Source: an uncultured Eubacteriaceae bacterium (GTDB lineage: Bacteria; Bacillota; Clostridia; Peptostreptococcales; Anaerovoracaceae). From it: a stretch of DNA of 56,387 bases. The translations under genes and the position numbers were made by a program. This document shows positions 35,614 through 44,280 of this stretch, piece by piece. The DNA is taken from positions 1 through 56,387 of the forward strand of contig CAIFEY010000016.1 in assembly GCA_903789635.1 (NCBI GenBank), in the 5' to 3' direction. Each line of letters begins with the position of its first letter. The stretch's first letter is position 1. The notes beneath the pieces were generated by a model that had not been told where the DNA came from, did not search any database, and worked only from the letters and a program-made list of their open reading frames with translations.

Positions 35614-35634
35614 AAAAAGCGCAGAAAACCGCGC
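35614..35634 (-). promoter_or_regulatory. Attenuator-like hairpin between leader peptide and mgtE
   Basis: On the minus strand GCGCGG-TTTT-CTGCGC (one G-T pair) is followed by TTTTTC. It begins only 10 nt after the leader stop codon and 46 nt before mgtE, the geometry expected of translation-coupled attenuation. Confidence 0.5.
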
Positions 35635-35643
35635 CCTCAGGCC

Positions 35644-35736
35644 TTATGCCCAGGCAGACTCGTGCAGGAGTGAATGCTGTTTCAATCGATATATTCGAAT
35701 TTTCTCTGACAAATGTCCCACGGGAACGCTGTCCAT
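35644..35736 (-). CDS. Putative mgtE leader peptide (30 aa)
   Basis: The short frame starts with ATG at 35736, has an excellent AAAGGAG site 8 bp upstream, and ends with TAA at 35644. The product begins MDSVPVGHLSEKIRIYR and ends LLHESAWA. It lies downstream of a consensus promoter (35784-35812) and directly before an attenuator-like hairpin and mgtE. Leader peptides that sense Mg2+ by ribosome behaviour are known for other Mg transporter genes (mgtA/mgtL). No homology to those is claimed here. No M-box riboswitch pattern is visible. Confidence 0.6.
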   Translation of the reverse strand: MDSVPVGHLSEKIRIYRLKQHSLLHESAWA

Positions 35737-35783
35737 AATATCCACTCCTTTCGTCTTCCATGAAATTTCCTTATAACATTAAT

Positions 35784-35812
35784 ATTATAGAGCCGGCGCG
35801 TTCATATTTCAA
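35784..35812 (-). promoter_or_regulatory. Sigma-A promoter of the leader-mgtE operon
   Basis: On the minus strand TTGAAA (35812-35807), 17 bp, perfect TATAAT (35789-35784). Confidence 0.75.
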
Positions 35813-36542
35813 GTAATTCAGGCACCCCGCCTCCCAGCAGACAAAGTCTTCCCCGCACTTCAGAAAATCTTTTCTGCCGCATGCCGCCCGGCCCCCTCAT
35901 CCCCTTCCACCGGCGAAATTGAAAGAAAACATCTTCATCTCTGCCACCTTTCCCTCCTTTCCGACAAAATCCATCCTCACCAGGCCGTCATCCGCCCGTC
36001 CTGATGCATAAACACCGGAAGATTTATTCATCTGCACCCATTTCCCTGAGCAAACCCCTTTCATTTACGAAAATATTTTTCATTATATTGAAGGCTGGCT
36101 TCACTGTTTTTTAATTGTATTGAATATATTAAATACAATATACAATGTGTTCAACACCGCCAGCAGGTCATGCACGCTTGAAAACAAACCCTTCCCCATT
36201 TGTCAAGCCCCAAACTAAGGCAAAAAAATTCCTATGCATCATTTATACAAGATATAATTATATTCACATAACGGCATTTTCATTCTGCAAAATTTATATA
36301 AAAACGTATCCACCGGCCGTGCATAACCCACCCGCGAAGTGGCCATATTCCTTGACTATTTTTTATCAAATAACCGCTGTATCCCGCATGTTCCAACGTC
36401 TTGCGCAGATTAACACATTGTAAACTCAAGATCTCATCACCAAAATTTTGTGCGATTACCACAATGTATACACAAAGTCCTTCCATCGCCCTACAATATT
36501 TTCAGATAATTTCCATGTTTATCATAAAGTTCATCCTTCTTT
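35813..36542. other. AT-rich gene-free region between mgtE and gdhA
   Basis: No credible gene is visible. It contains a 26-bp near-perfect palindrome at 36114-36139 and otherwise AT-rich sequence up to the gdhA promoter. Confidence 0.6.
36114..36139. promoter_or_regulatory. 26-bp near-perfect palindrome
   Basis: ATTGTATT and AATACAAT arms surround a central AATATATT block; 24 of 26 positions are self-complementary. It resembles a dimeric repressor operator, about 430 bp upstream of the gdhA promoter and 300 bp from the mgtE promoter. Confidence 0.45.
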
Positions 36543-36543
36543 A

Positions 36544-36572
36544 TTGACGGAAGATTATCAGAGTGCTATATT
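36544..36572 (+). promoter_or_regulatory. Sigma-A promoter of gdhA
   Basis: TTGACG (36544-36549), 17 bp, TATATT (36567-36572). The ~60-nt leader contains an AGGTTCTG/CAGAACC hairpin. Confidence 0.7.
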
Positions 36573-36642
36573 GCAAGTTAGAGAGGTTCTGAAAAATACA
36601 CAGAACCCAAGTGCTTTTATTTAAGTATAAAGGAGAATGGTT

Positions 36643-37989
36643 ATGGGTAAGATTGCTGACAAGTACATCGAAATCGCTAAAGAGAAGAATGCTCATGAGC
36701 CTGAATTTCTGCAGACTGTAGAAGAGGTTCTGACATCCATCGAGCCGGTTCTGGAAGCTCATCCAGAGTACGTTGAGTCTGGACTGATGGACAGACTGAT
36801 CGAGCCGGAGAGACAGATTCAGTTCCGTGTTCCTTGGGTTGACGACAACGGCAAGGTTCAGGTTAACAGAGGATACAGAATTCAGTTCAACAGCGCACTT
36901 GGACCTTACAAGGGCGGTCTGAGATTCCAGGCTAACGTATATCCAGGAATCCTGAAGTTCCTCGGATTCGAGCAGATCTTCAAGAACTCCCTGACAGGAC
37001 TGCCGATCGGCGGCGGCAAGGGCGGTTCCGACTTCGATCCTGCTGGAAAGTCTGATGCAGAAGTAATGAGATTCTGCCAGTCCTTCATCAATGAGCTCTA
37101 CAGACACATCGGACCGAACGTCGATGTACCGGCTGGAGACATGGGTGTAGGCGGAAGAGAGATCGGCTACATGATGGGTCAGTATAAGAGACTGACTGGT
37201 CAGTACGACGGAACATGGACCGGAAAGGGAACCACGAACGGCGGACTGAACGGAAGAACAGAAGCTACAGGATTCGGAATCGTATTCTTCGCAAGAGACG
37301 TCCTGAAGCACTTCGGTGAGTCCCTCGAGGGCAAGACAGCAGTTGTATCCGGATTCGGAAACGTTTCCTGGGGAACAATCATCAAGCTGACAGAGCTGGG
37401 CGCTAAGCCGATCACAATCTCCGGACCGGACGGATACATCCTGGACGAGGATGGAATCACAACGCAGGAGAAGATCGACTACCTCCTCGAGCTGAGAGGT
37501 TCCGGAAAGAACATCTGCGCTCCATACGCAGAGAAGTTCCCGAACGCTAAGTTCATCCCTGGAAAGAGACCTTGGGAAGTTAAGGCTGACCTCTACATGC
37601 CATGCGCTATGCAGAACGACATCACTCTTGACTGGGCTAAGGAAATGGTTAAGAACGGTGCTAGATACCTCATCGAGGGAGCTAACATGCCGACGACCAA
37701 CGAGGCTGTTAAGTACCTGCAGGACAACAACTGTGTTGTTGCTCCGTCCAAGGCCTGCAACGCAGGCGGCGTAGCTTGCTCCTGCCTGGAGATGGCACAG
37801 AACGCTGAGCACCTGATCTGGAACAAGGAGCGTGTATACGCAGAGCTCGAGCAGATCATGGACCACATCTTCGAGATCACAGAGGAAGCTTGCAAGAAGT
37901 ACAACCTCGGCGACAACTTCGTAGCTGGTGCTAACATCGCTGGATTCGAGAGAGTTGCTGAAGCTATGATGATGCAGGGTGTTTGCTAA
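36643..37989 (+). CDS. gdhA: NADP-type glutamate dehydrogenase
   Basis: The 448-aa hexameric-type enzyme interconverts glutamate and 2-oxoglutarate plus ammonia. LPIGGGKGGSDFDPAGKSDAEVMRFCQSF carries the catalytic and glutamate-binding lysines. VDVPAGDMGVGGREIGYM and the Rossmann motif GFGNVSWGT follow. The start at 36643 is chosen because GGAG lies 7 bp upstream; the ATG two codons earlier is too close. Codon use is strikingly biased (AGA, GGA, GTT) relative to its neighbours, as expected for a very highly expressed gene. A strong promoter and terminator make it monocistronic. Confidence 0.95.
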   Translation: MGKIADKYIEIAKEKNAHEPEFLQTVEEVLTSIEPVLEAHPEYVESGLMDRLIEPERQIQFRVPWVDDNGKVQVNRGYRIQFNSALGPYKGGLRFQANVYPGILKFLGFEQIFKNSLTGLPIGGGKGGSDFDPAGKSDAEVMRFCQSFINELYRHIGPNVDVPAGDMGVGGREIGYMMGQYKRLTGQYDGTWTGKGTTNGGLNGRTEATGFGIVFFARDVLKHFGESLEGKTAVVSGFGNVSWGTIIKLTELGAKPITISGPDGYILDEDGITTQEKIDYLLELRGSGKNICAPYAEKFPNAKFIPGKRPWEVKADLYMPCAMQNDITLDWAKEMVKNGARYLIEGANMPTTNEAVKYLQDNNCVVAPSKACNAGGVACSCLEMAQNAEHLIWNKERVYAELEQIMDHIFEITEEACKKYNLGDNFVAGANIAGFERVAEAMMMQGVC

Positions 37990-38547
37990 TTTATAAAATT
38001 GGCCCTGAGGTGATAAGCTAATTCAATTAGCCTGTAACCTTTATATAGAGAGATCCTGGACGGGAAGACCGTCAGGATCTCTCTTTTTTTCATTTTTTGC
38101 AGGCGCAGTCCGCCGGCCGCTTCTTCCTCGTCACCCGCGGTCTCAGCTTCCTCTCTCCACTGCCGCGTCGGCCGCGCTCTCAGCCATCCACTTACCACGA
38201 GCGGTCATGCGTCCGCTTCGCCCGTCTGGCGGGCAGAACGCAGCGGCCGGTCACACCCCTTGCGTAACCACGGCGATGTGTGGTATTAATGTTATATACG
38301 TAATTTATTAAGCAAACTAAAATAATTAAACTGATAAAGATGAATGTCTCATTGCACTCTTATCCTGTTGTAAAGTATAATGTAAATAATTAATAAAATT
38401 ACCTGATTATTTCCAATACCGGTCATTTTTCTTTAGAAATTATTTAACTTATCATCATCAACAGTTTATCCCCAGTTTACCCTTACTCTGTATATTGGAA
38501 CAGTAAGGTAACGAAACAGAGAAGACATAGAGGCAATGGAGGCAGTT
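37990..38547. other. Intergenic region after gdhA
   Basis: It holds the gdhA terminator (38047-38090), a GC-rich stretch (about 38095-38270), and then about 270 bp of AT-rich DNA probably carrying the promoter of the glycosyltransferase operon. No gene is seen. Confidence 0.55.
38047..38090 (+). terminator. Intrinsic terminator of gdhA
   Basis: AGAGATCCTG...CAGGATCTCT stem with an inner ACGG/CCGT pairing, followed by a T8 tract. Confidence 0.9.
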
Positions 38548-39750
38548 ATGAGAATCGGAATCTTCACAGACACATACATCCCGGAACTGAACGGAGTCGC
38601 GAATTCGGCGTTCATGCTGAAGCAGCAGCTGGAGGCACTGGGGAATCAGGTATATGTCTTTACCGCGAGCAATCCGGAAGCGAAAGACGACGATCCTAAT
38701 GTTTTCCGCCTGAACAGCACGCCGTGTCCACTGCTGAAGGAGCGCCGCCTGGCGTACGACTCCTTCCGGGAATGGGCGCCGCTGATCCGGAGCCTCAACC
38801 TGGACCTGATCCACACGCAGACGGAATTCACCGTCGGCCACATCGGACGCAGGGCCGCCAAGTGGCTGCAGATCCCGATGGTGCACACGTACCACACGAT
38901 CTACGAGGATTACACCCATTACCTGAAGATCCCGGGGAATGCAAGGCTCAAGGGCCTGGTCCGCAAATTCAGCCGCTTCTGCTGCGATCATGCCAATGCG
39001 GTGATCGTGCCGACGGCCAAGGTGCGCAGGCTTCTGCTGTCCTACGGCGTCAACACGGACGTCTACGTCCAGCCTACCGGTATCGATCTGACAAAGTTCA
39101 TGCGCCCAGACCAGGAGCACGTGCTGGCAATCCGCGACAGCTTCGGATTGACCCGCAGAAATCACGTGATGGTCAGCATCGGACGCCTGTCCCAGGAGAA
39201 GAATCTCGCCGAGATCATCACCTACATGAAGGAGATCCGGGGTTCCGACCCGATGGCGCGGCTCTTGGTCGTCGGTGACGGACCGGAGCGCGAAAACCTC
39301 GAGGAGCAGGTGAAAGCCGAGGGCCTGGAAAGAATCGTCTTCTTCACCGGCGCGGTGCCGTGGGATGAGATCCAGGATTACTACGCTGCAGGCGATGTGT
39401 TCGTATGCGCGTCAACCAGCGAGACCCAGGGCCTGACCTACGACGAAGCGCTTGCATCAGGGAAGCCGCTCCTCGTAAGAGAGGATCCCTGCCTGGACGG
39501 CCTGTTGTCCCGCGGGAAGAACGGATATTCCTACCAGGATGAAGCAGAATTCCTGTCCGCCTACGAGATGCTGTTCGACGGCGGAGAGTTCAGGCAGATG
39601 GAGCACGCCGCGCGGGAAAGCGTCAAGCCGCTGCTCGCGGAGACCTTTGCCGAGAACGTCGAGAAGATTTACGACAGTCTCGTTTACGGCACCCCGATCA
39701 CGGGAGAAAGGCAGAAGCGCTATGACCAAGTCGATACAATTGCCGGCTAA
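38548..39750 (+). CDS. GT4 glycosyltransferase (diacylglycerol glucosyltransferase-like)
   Basis: The ~400-aa protein begins MRIGIFTDTYIPELNGV, contains HTYHTIYEDYTHY and SIGRLSQEKN, and has the retaining-GT4 motif E-x7-E in ETQGLTYDEALASGKP. This pattern matches bacterial enzymes that add the first sugar to diacylglycerol. The start at 38548 is preferred because GGAGG lies 5 bp ahead, inside the alternative frame starting at 38536. It overlaps the TVP38 gene by 29 bp, and a second GT4 follows, so a two-step membrane glycolipid pathway (inner leaflet) is inferred. Confidence 0.85.
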   Translation: MRIGIFTDTYIPELNGVANSAFMLKQQLEALGNQVYVFTASNPEAKDDDPNVFRLNSTPCPLLKERRLAYDSFREWAPLIRSLNLDLIHTQTEFTVGHIGRRAAKWLQIPMVHTYHTIYEDYTHYLKIPGNARLKGLVRKFSRFCCDHANAVIVPTAKVRRLLLSYGVNTDVYVQPTGIDLTKFMRPDQEHVLAIRDSFGLTRRNHVMVSIGRLSQEKNLAEIITYMKEIRGSDPMARLLVVGDGPERENLEEQVKAEGLERIVFFTGAVPWDEIQDYYAAGDVFVCASTSETQGLTYDEALASGKPLLVREDPCLDGLLSRGKNGYSYQDEAEFLSAYEMLFDGGEFRQMEHAARESVKPLLAETFAENVEKIYDSLVYGTPITGERQKRYDQVDTIAG

Positions 39751-40324
39751 GTACAAGACCGGGATCATGATCGCCTGCACGCTGGTGTTCGTCATTTTCA
39801 CGGCGATTGGCTACCGGCAGGGAATCTTCACGAGCCAGGCCAGGATGGAGCAGTTCCAGGGGTCCGTCGGACTCCTGGCTCCCCTGCTGTTCGTGTTCAT
39901 CCAGGCCGTGCAGGTGGTCCTGCCGATCCTTCCGGGTGCGATCGGATGCGTCTACGGCGTCGTCTTCTGGGGCGCATTCAAGGGATTCCTGCTGAACTAC
40001 ATCGGAATCTGCGCCGGATCGATCTGGGCATTCCTGCTGTCCCGCAAGATGGGACAGGGATTCGTCCAGCAGGCGACCGGCTCCAAGTTTTTCGGCAAAT
40101 ACAGCAAGTACCTGCTGAACGAGCAGCAGTTCGAGCGCATCTTCGCAATCATGATCTTTCTGCCGGTGGCACCGGACGACTTCCTCTGCTACCTCGCCGG
40201 CCTCAGCAAGATCAGCCTGCGGAAATTCACGCTGATCATCCTGCTTGGCAAGCCGCTCGCGATCTTCCTGTACAGCATGGGCCTCAGCAAGGTGCTGCAG
40301 GGTCTGTTCTCACTGATTGGGTAG
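39722..40324 (+). CDS. TVP38/TMEM64 (DedA-like) membrane protein
   Basis: The 200-aa protein starts MTKSIQLPAKYK and has about five membrane segments. The core motif is VVLPILPGAIGCVYGVVFWGAFKGFLLNYIG, then ICAGSIWAFLLSRKMG, and FLPVAPDDFLCYLAGLS, characteristic of the VTT/SNARE-associated domain. Members act as lipid scramblases or flippases and in membrane homeostasis. Its start lies inside the preceding GT4 gene, suggesting translational coupling. The neighbouring glycolipid enzymes fit a role in lipid transbilayer movement. Confidence 0.85.
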   Translation: MTKSIQLPAKYKTGIMIACTLVFVIFTAIGYRQGIFTSQARMEQFQGSVGLLAPLLFVFIQAVQVVLPILPGAIGCVYGVVFWGAFKGFLLNYIGICAGSIWAFLLSRKMGQGFVQQATGSKFFGKYSKYLLNEQQFERIFAIMIFLPVAPDDFLCYLAGLSKISLRKFTLIILLGKPLAIFLYSMGLSKVLQGLFSLIG

Positions 40325-40390
40325 AAGCGGGTTCCGGAGTTCAAAGAATTATTGGGTTACCCGGCAGAACCGGGGTTATTTAGGGGTTGA

Positions 40391-40429
40391 TGACCTTTGT
40401 CCGGACATGAAACGGCCGGTCAAAGGTCA
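40391..40429 (+). promoter_or_regulatory. Hairpin upstream of the second glycosyltransferase
   Basis: TGACCTTTG (40391-40399) pairs perfectly with CAAAGGTCA (40421-40429), with CCGG/CCGG pairing inside. It lacks a T tract. It may be an RNA-stability or regulatory structure in the 141-bp gap. Confidence 0.4.
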
Positions 40430-40465
40430 GGTGAAGAGCTTTCACAGCTCGTTTAGGGGGATACT

Positions 40466-41521
40466 ATGAAGGTATTATTTTATTCTGGCATGCAGAACAT
40501 GATCGAGAAAAGCGGCGTCGGACGCGCAATCTATCACCAGCGTCTGGCGGCAAAGGAAAACCGCATCGAACTCGCACAGGGCTTGGACGACGCGGATCTG
40601 GTACACATCAACACCGTGTTCCCCCGCTCCCTGCTGCTTGCCAAGCAGGCCCGCAAGCGCGGAATCCCGGTCATCTACCACGCGCATTCGACGCGTGAGG
40701 ACTTCCGCAACTCGTTCATCGGCTCCAACCTGGCAGCGCCGCTGTTCGGAAAGTGGATCAAGCACTGCTACTCCGCCGGCACGATGATCGTGACTCCGAC
40801 CGAGTACTCCAAGCGCCTGCTGGAATCCTACGGGATCGACCGCCGCATCGAGGCCGTGTCCAACGGCATCGACCTGACCTACTACGACCGCTCCCAGGCC
40901 GACGGCGCCGCCTTCCGCGAGAAGTACGGCTACACCGCCGATCAGAAGGTCATCATGTGCGTCGGTCTGACGATCGAACGGAAGGGCATCGACGACTTTG
41001 TCGCACTCGCGCGCGAGCTGCCGGAATACCAGTTCATCTGGTTCGGCGAGACCAACCCGAATACCCTCCCTCCGCGCGTCAGGAGCCTCCTGCGCACCGA
41101 CCTGCCGAACCTGAAGTTCGCCGGTTACGCCAAGCCGGTCGACCTGCGCGACGCCTACGCCGGCAGCGACCTGTTCCTGTTCCCGTCCCGCGAAGAGACG
41201 GAAGGCATCGTCGTCCTCGAGGCCCTCGCGATGCGCATTCCGGTGCTCCTGCGCCGCATCCCGGTCTATTCCGACTGGCTCCGTGAGGACACCGACGTCT
41301 ATAAGGCCGACAGCGTCTCCGAGTTCGCCCTCCGGGCCAAGTCCATCCTGGACGGCACACTTCCCGACCTGACGGCAAACGGCTACGAGGTCGCAAAGTC
41401 CCGCAGCATCGACCTGATCGGCGCCAGGCTCGCCCGCATCTACCAGGAATGCGCAGCCATGACGGAACCTGCCCGCCGCGGCACCGGCCCGCTCGCAAGG
41501 CTGAGGCCGGGAACCCGGTAG
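40466..41521 (+). CDS. GT4 glycosyltransferase, CpoA-like (second glycolipid sugar)
   Basis: The 351-aa protein has the features I associate with streptococcal CpoA-type glycolipid synthases: KSGVGRAIYHQ near the N-terminus, DLVHINTVFPRS, IYHAHSTREDFRNSFIGSN, APLFGKWIKHCYSAGTMIVTPTEYSKRLLESYGI, and the E-x7-E motif ETEGIVVLEALA. Such enzymes add a second hexose to monoglycosyl-diacylglycerol. AGGGGG lies 5 bp before the ATG. The gene order GT4, TVP38, GT4 suggests a diglycosyl-diacylglycerol operon. Confidence 0.85.
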   Translation: MKVLFYSGMQNMIEKSGVGRAIYHQRLAAKENRIELAQGLDDADLVHINTVFPRSLLLAKQARKRGIPVIYHAHSTREDFRNSFIGSNLAAPLFGKWIKHCYSAGTMIVTPTEYSKRLLESYGIDRRIEAVSNGIDLTYYDRSQADGAAFREKYGYTADQKVIMCVGLTIERKGIDDFVALARELPEYQFIWFGETNPNTLPPRVRSLLRTDLPNLKFAGYAKPVDLRDAYAGSDLFLFPSREETEGIVVLEALAMRIPVLLRRIPVYSDWLREDTDVYKADSVSEFALRAKSILDGTLPDLTANGYEVAKSRSIDLIGARLARIYQECAAMTEPARRGTGPLARLRPGTR

Positions 41522-41570
41522 CGCGCGGCCGACTGCCCGCCTACTTAGGCACACCTATAATGAAACCACA

Positions 41571-41607
41571 CGCCCGGAGCCATGAGTAATCGGCTCCGGG
41601 CGCTTTC
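41571..41607 (+). terminator. Intrinsic terminator of the glycolipid operon
   Basis: CGCCCGGAGCC pairs with GGCTCCGGGCG (11 bp, perfect), followed by CTTTC. Confidence 0.75.
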
Positions 41608-41681
41608 ATGCCTGCATCCCCCGACACGCCCATTTCCTTCCCTTCCATTCCAGACAGCCATACCCCAGGCGTTCTCTTCAA

Positions 41682-42089
41682 TTACATCAGTGCCAGGTTC
41701 TGCGCCACCGAGAACAGGAACTTCTGCTTCCAGACGCGCCAGATGTGGCTCGGGATGGAGGTGATCTTGGACTGGTAGATCACGTTGTCCAGGATGTGCG
41801 TCTGGTACTGCGCCGGGACGCCGTCTAGAGCCGTCCGAATCGCGTCGATGCGGGACTCCAGGCGCATCTTCTCCATGACCTTGTTCTCCGTCGGCTTCAT
41901 CCTGCCGTAGTCGCGCGAGCCTCCTCCGACCAGGCTCGCACTGCCTATGCTTCCGGTCCGAATGTCCTCATCGATCTCTTTAACCCGTTCTTCCATGCGG
42001 TAGAGGTCGCGTACCGCCCAAATCGACTGATAAAATACCGCATCCGGCATACAAATACTTTTAAATCGCTTTTGCTGCCATTCTCTCAT
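41682..42089 (-). CDS. Conserved phage/ICE-associated hypothetical protein
   Basis: The 135-aa protein begins MREWQQKRFKSICMPDAVFYQSIWAVRDLYRM and ends WRVWKQKFLFSVAQNLALM. I recognise this layout from small proteins common in Firmicutes prophages and integrative elements, where the function is unknown. GGAGG lies 9 bp before the ATG, so the gene looks real. No other phage gene is nearby, making it either a relic or a domesticated copy. The upstream region contains a TGTACA...TGTACA motif (about 42124-42142) resembling the dyads in elements A and B. Confidence 0.6.
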   Translation of the reverse strand: MREWQQKRFKSICMPDAVFYQSIWAVRDLYRMEERVKEIDEDIRTGSIGSASLVGGGSRDYGRMKPTENKVMEKMRLESRIDAIRTALDGVPAQYQTHILDNVIYQSKITSIPSHIWRVWKQKFLFSVAQNLALM

Positions 42090-42533
42090 GACGTTCTTCC
42101 TCCTCGATTTCTTTTCATCCGACTGTACATTGTATTGTACAATTCGTCTTGGAATAATTAATATCGCAATCTTGTGTTATTTCCGCGGCCGCTCCGGAGT
42201 ACATGAAACTGCCGCGTATTCTTTCTGTAAGCTCACCGGTGAGGTACTTACTATTATCCGGATTCCCGGAGCCTTTTCAACCGCAAAGTGGCGAAGGCTC
42301 TACTTATTAACGGGAAGCCGGCGCTTATTATGCAACGGGATATTTTTTGCATGTCGTATTGAGATTGGACGAGAACGCTGTCAAAATTAATTTTGTATTT
42401 GCAACAAATTCGGGGAGGAAAAATACTGATTACTTGCCAAATTGAGACAATATATAATTAATATAATCAAGCAGAAATCAGCATTAATATCAGCATAATC
42501 CAAGGATAAGCGGGAGAATCGGAGGGACGCGCG
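42090..42533. other. Divergent AT-rich intergenic region
   Basis: 444 bp without a gene. It contains two TGTACA sites (about 42124-42142) near the minus-strand gene and an AT-rich segment (42440-42480) likely carrying the MFS promoter. Confidence 0.5.
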
Positions 42534-43790
42534 ATGCGCGCGGCGGAAACGGGAATGGAAATGAAAGCGAAAACAAAAAAGGCAACTGGACGGCAGAGCT
42601 TTCTGCTGATCGTGGTGGCGGCGTGCCTGGTCTTTGGCTACGGCGGCGGAATCCGGTCGATTTACGGAATCATGATCCAGCCCCTTGCGGCGATCACCGG
42701 CATCAGCTACGCGGACGCGGCGTTTTCCTTCGGCATCGCGCAGCTCATGTACGGCTTGTCGCAGCCGCTCTGGGGCGCGCTGGCGCTGCGAAAAGGGAAC
42801 AGGCTCGTGCTGACGTGCGGCGTGCTCTGCTTTGCCTCGGGCCTCTTCCTGAGCCCGCTGGCGCACAGCGTGGCGTCGCTGACGGTCTTTCTCGGCATCA
42901 TCCTCGCGGCCGGCACGGGCGCCCTCAGCTTCGGCCTGATCATGGGCACCATTTCCCCTCTCCTGGGGCCTAAACGCGCGTCCGCGATCTCCGGCATTCT
43001 CAACGCCTCCAGCGGCATCGGAAACGCAGTCATGTCGCCGGTCATGCAGGGCCTGAACACAGCCGTAGGCATCCGCACCGGCATGTTCGTCCTCGCCGCG
43101 GCGATGGCGTGCCTGTTCCCGGTGGTTTGGCGGCTCACCGGTCTTCATAAGAAAACCGATGCGGCAAAATTATCCGAATCCGCACACGCAGCAGAACCTG
43201 AAGAGAAGGTCAGCATCCGGGACAGCCTGAGCCGCGCCTGGAAGACCTGGGATTACAAGGCCCTGCTCATTGGCTTCAGCACCTGCGGCTTCCACATGAT
43301 CATCATCCAGACGCACCTCGTGTCGCAGATGGTGTCGCTCGGCATCTCGAGCGCAACGGCGGCGATGATTTACACCGGGTTCGGCGTTACGACGATTATC
43401 GGGTCGGTTTTGAGCGGATTTCTCTGCCTGCGCTTCCCGCACCGCACGGTCCTGGGCACGATCTACGCACTGCGCGTCGTGACCGTGGGCGTGTTCATGT
43501 TCCTGCTGCCTAAGACCACGCTGTCCCTGGCCGTCTTCACGCTCCTGCTGGGGACGACGGGCGACGCGACGGTCTCGCCGACTTCGGAGATCATCAGCAA
43601 TCGCTTCGGCGCCGCGTCCATGGGCTTCCTGTTCGGCCTGACGTTCGTCTGCCACCAGACCGGCGGCTTCATCAGCTCCTGGCTCGGCGGGGTCCTGTTC
43701 TCCCAGACCGGCAGCTACAGCCTCATCTGGCTCATCGACCTGGTCCTCTGCGCGATTGCGGCGGCGGCGAGTTATTCGATTCGGAAATAA
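42534..43790 (+). CDS. MFS transporter, monocarboxylate/oxalate-formate type
   Basis: The 418-aa protein has twelve predicted helices. VFGYGGGIRSIYGIMIQPLAAITG and a GLSQPLWGALALRKGNR loop resemble the oxalate:formate/monocarboxylate porter group. A charged central loop is present (KKTDAAKLSESAHAAEPEEK). GGAGGG lies 7 bp before the ATG. It ends at 43790, immediately next to the convergent ArsC-like gene with no spacing. The substrate is probably an organic anion, which is inference. Confidence 0.82.
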   Translation: MRAAETGMEMKAKTKKATGRQSFLLIVVAACLVFGYGGGIRSIYGIMIQPLAAITGISYADAAFSFGIAQLMYGLSQPLWGALALRKGNRLVLTCGVLCFASGLFLSPLAHSVASLTVFLGIILAAGTGALSFGLIMGTISPLLGPKRASAISGILNASSGIGNAVMSPVMQGLNTAVGIRTGMFVLAAAMACLFPVVWRLTGLHKKTDAAKLSESAHAAEPEEKVSIRDSLSRAWKTWDYKALLIGFSTCGFHMIIIQTHLVSQMVSLGISSATAAMIYTGFGVTTIIGSVLSGFLCLRFPHRTVLGTIYALRVVTVGVFMFLLPKTTLSLAVFTLLLGTTGDATVSPTSEIISNRFGAASMGFLFGLTFVCHQTGGFISSWLGGVLFSQTGSYSLIWLIDLVLCAIAAAASYSIRK

Positions 43791-44132
43791 CTACTCCCAC
43801 GTCTTCCACACGTCCGGCTGGTACCCGACGGTCGCCTTCTTTCCGTTTCTGACGATCGGCGTGCGGATCACCTGCTGGTTCTCCAGGAGCTTCTCCTCCT
43901 TGTCGCGGTCGACGATGTACTGCAGCAGCGCCAGCGTGTCCTTATCCTTCGCGTTCGGGTCGATCAGGTTGTCCAGGCCGCCGACCGCCTGCTTCACGCT
44001 GGTCAGCTCGCCTTTGCTCAAACCCTTCTCCTTCATGTCGATGAACTGCGTCTTGATGCGGCGCTCCTTGAAATAGCGGATCGCCTTCTTTGTCTCATTA
44101 CACTTCTTCGTTCCGAAAATCTGTATATTCAT
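43791..44132 (-). CDS. ArsC/Spx-family thioredoxin-fold protein
   Basis: The 113-aa protein starts at 44132 (MNIQIFGTKKC, GGAGG 8 bp upstream). FGTKKCNETKKAIRYFKERRI is the N-terminal redox strand with a single cysteine (Spx has C-x-x-C; ArsC has one N-terminal Cys). LLENQQVIRTPIVRNGKKATVGY carries the cis-Pro motif. Family members are arsenate-reductase-like or act as RNA polymerase-binding regulators. The single Cys argues against an Spx redox switch. It is convergent with the MFS gene, the two stops being adjacent. Confidence 0.82.
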   Translation of the reverse strand: MNIQIFGTKKCNETKKAIRYFKERRIKTQFIDMKEKGLSKGELTSVKQAVGGLDNLIDPNAKDKDTLALLQYIVDRDKEEKLLENQQVIRTPIVRNGKKATVGYQPDVWKTWE

Positions 44133-44280
44133 GGTGGTTTCCTCCTCATTTCCTATCCGAACAGCCATTCCCAATCATTATATTGAAATTCGCGCGGTTT
44201 GGAAAGGCGTGGAATCCCTGCTCTGCAGATAGTATAATATTAATTATAGATTTACTATTCTGATGAAAGGAGCGCGAGCT

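Noticed and set aside
35569-35812. M-box (ykoK) magnesium riboswitch
   Set aside because: The minus-strand leader of mgtE does not show the conserved M-box segments I know; a short translated frame occupies the space instead.
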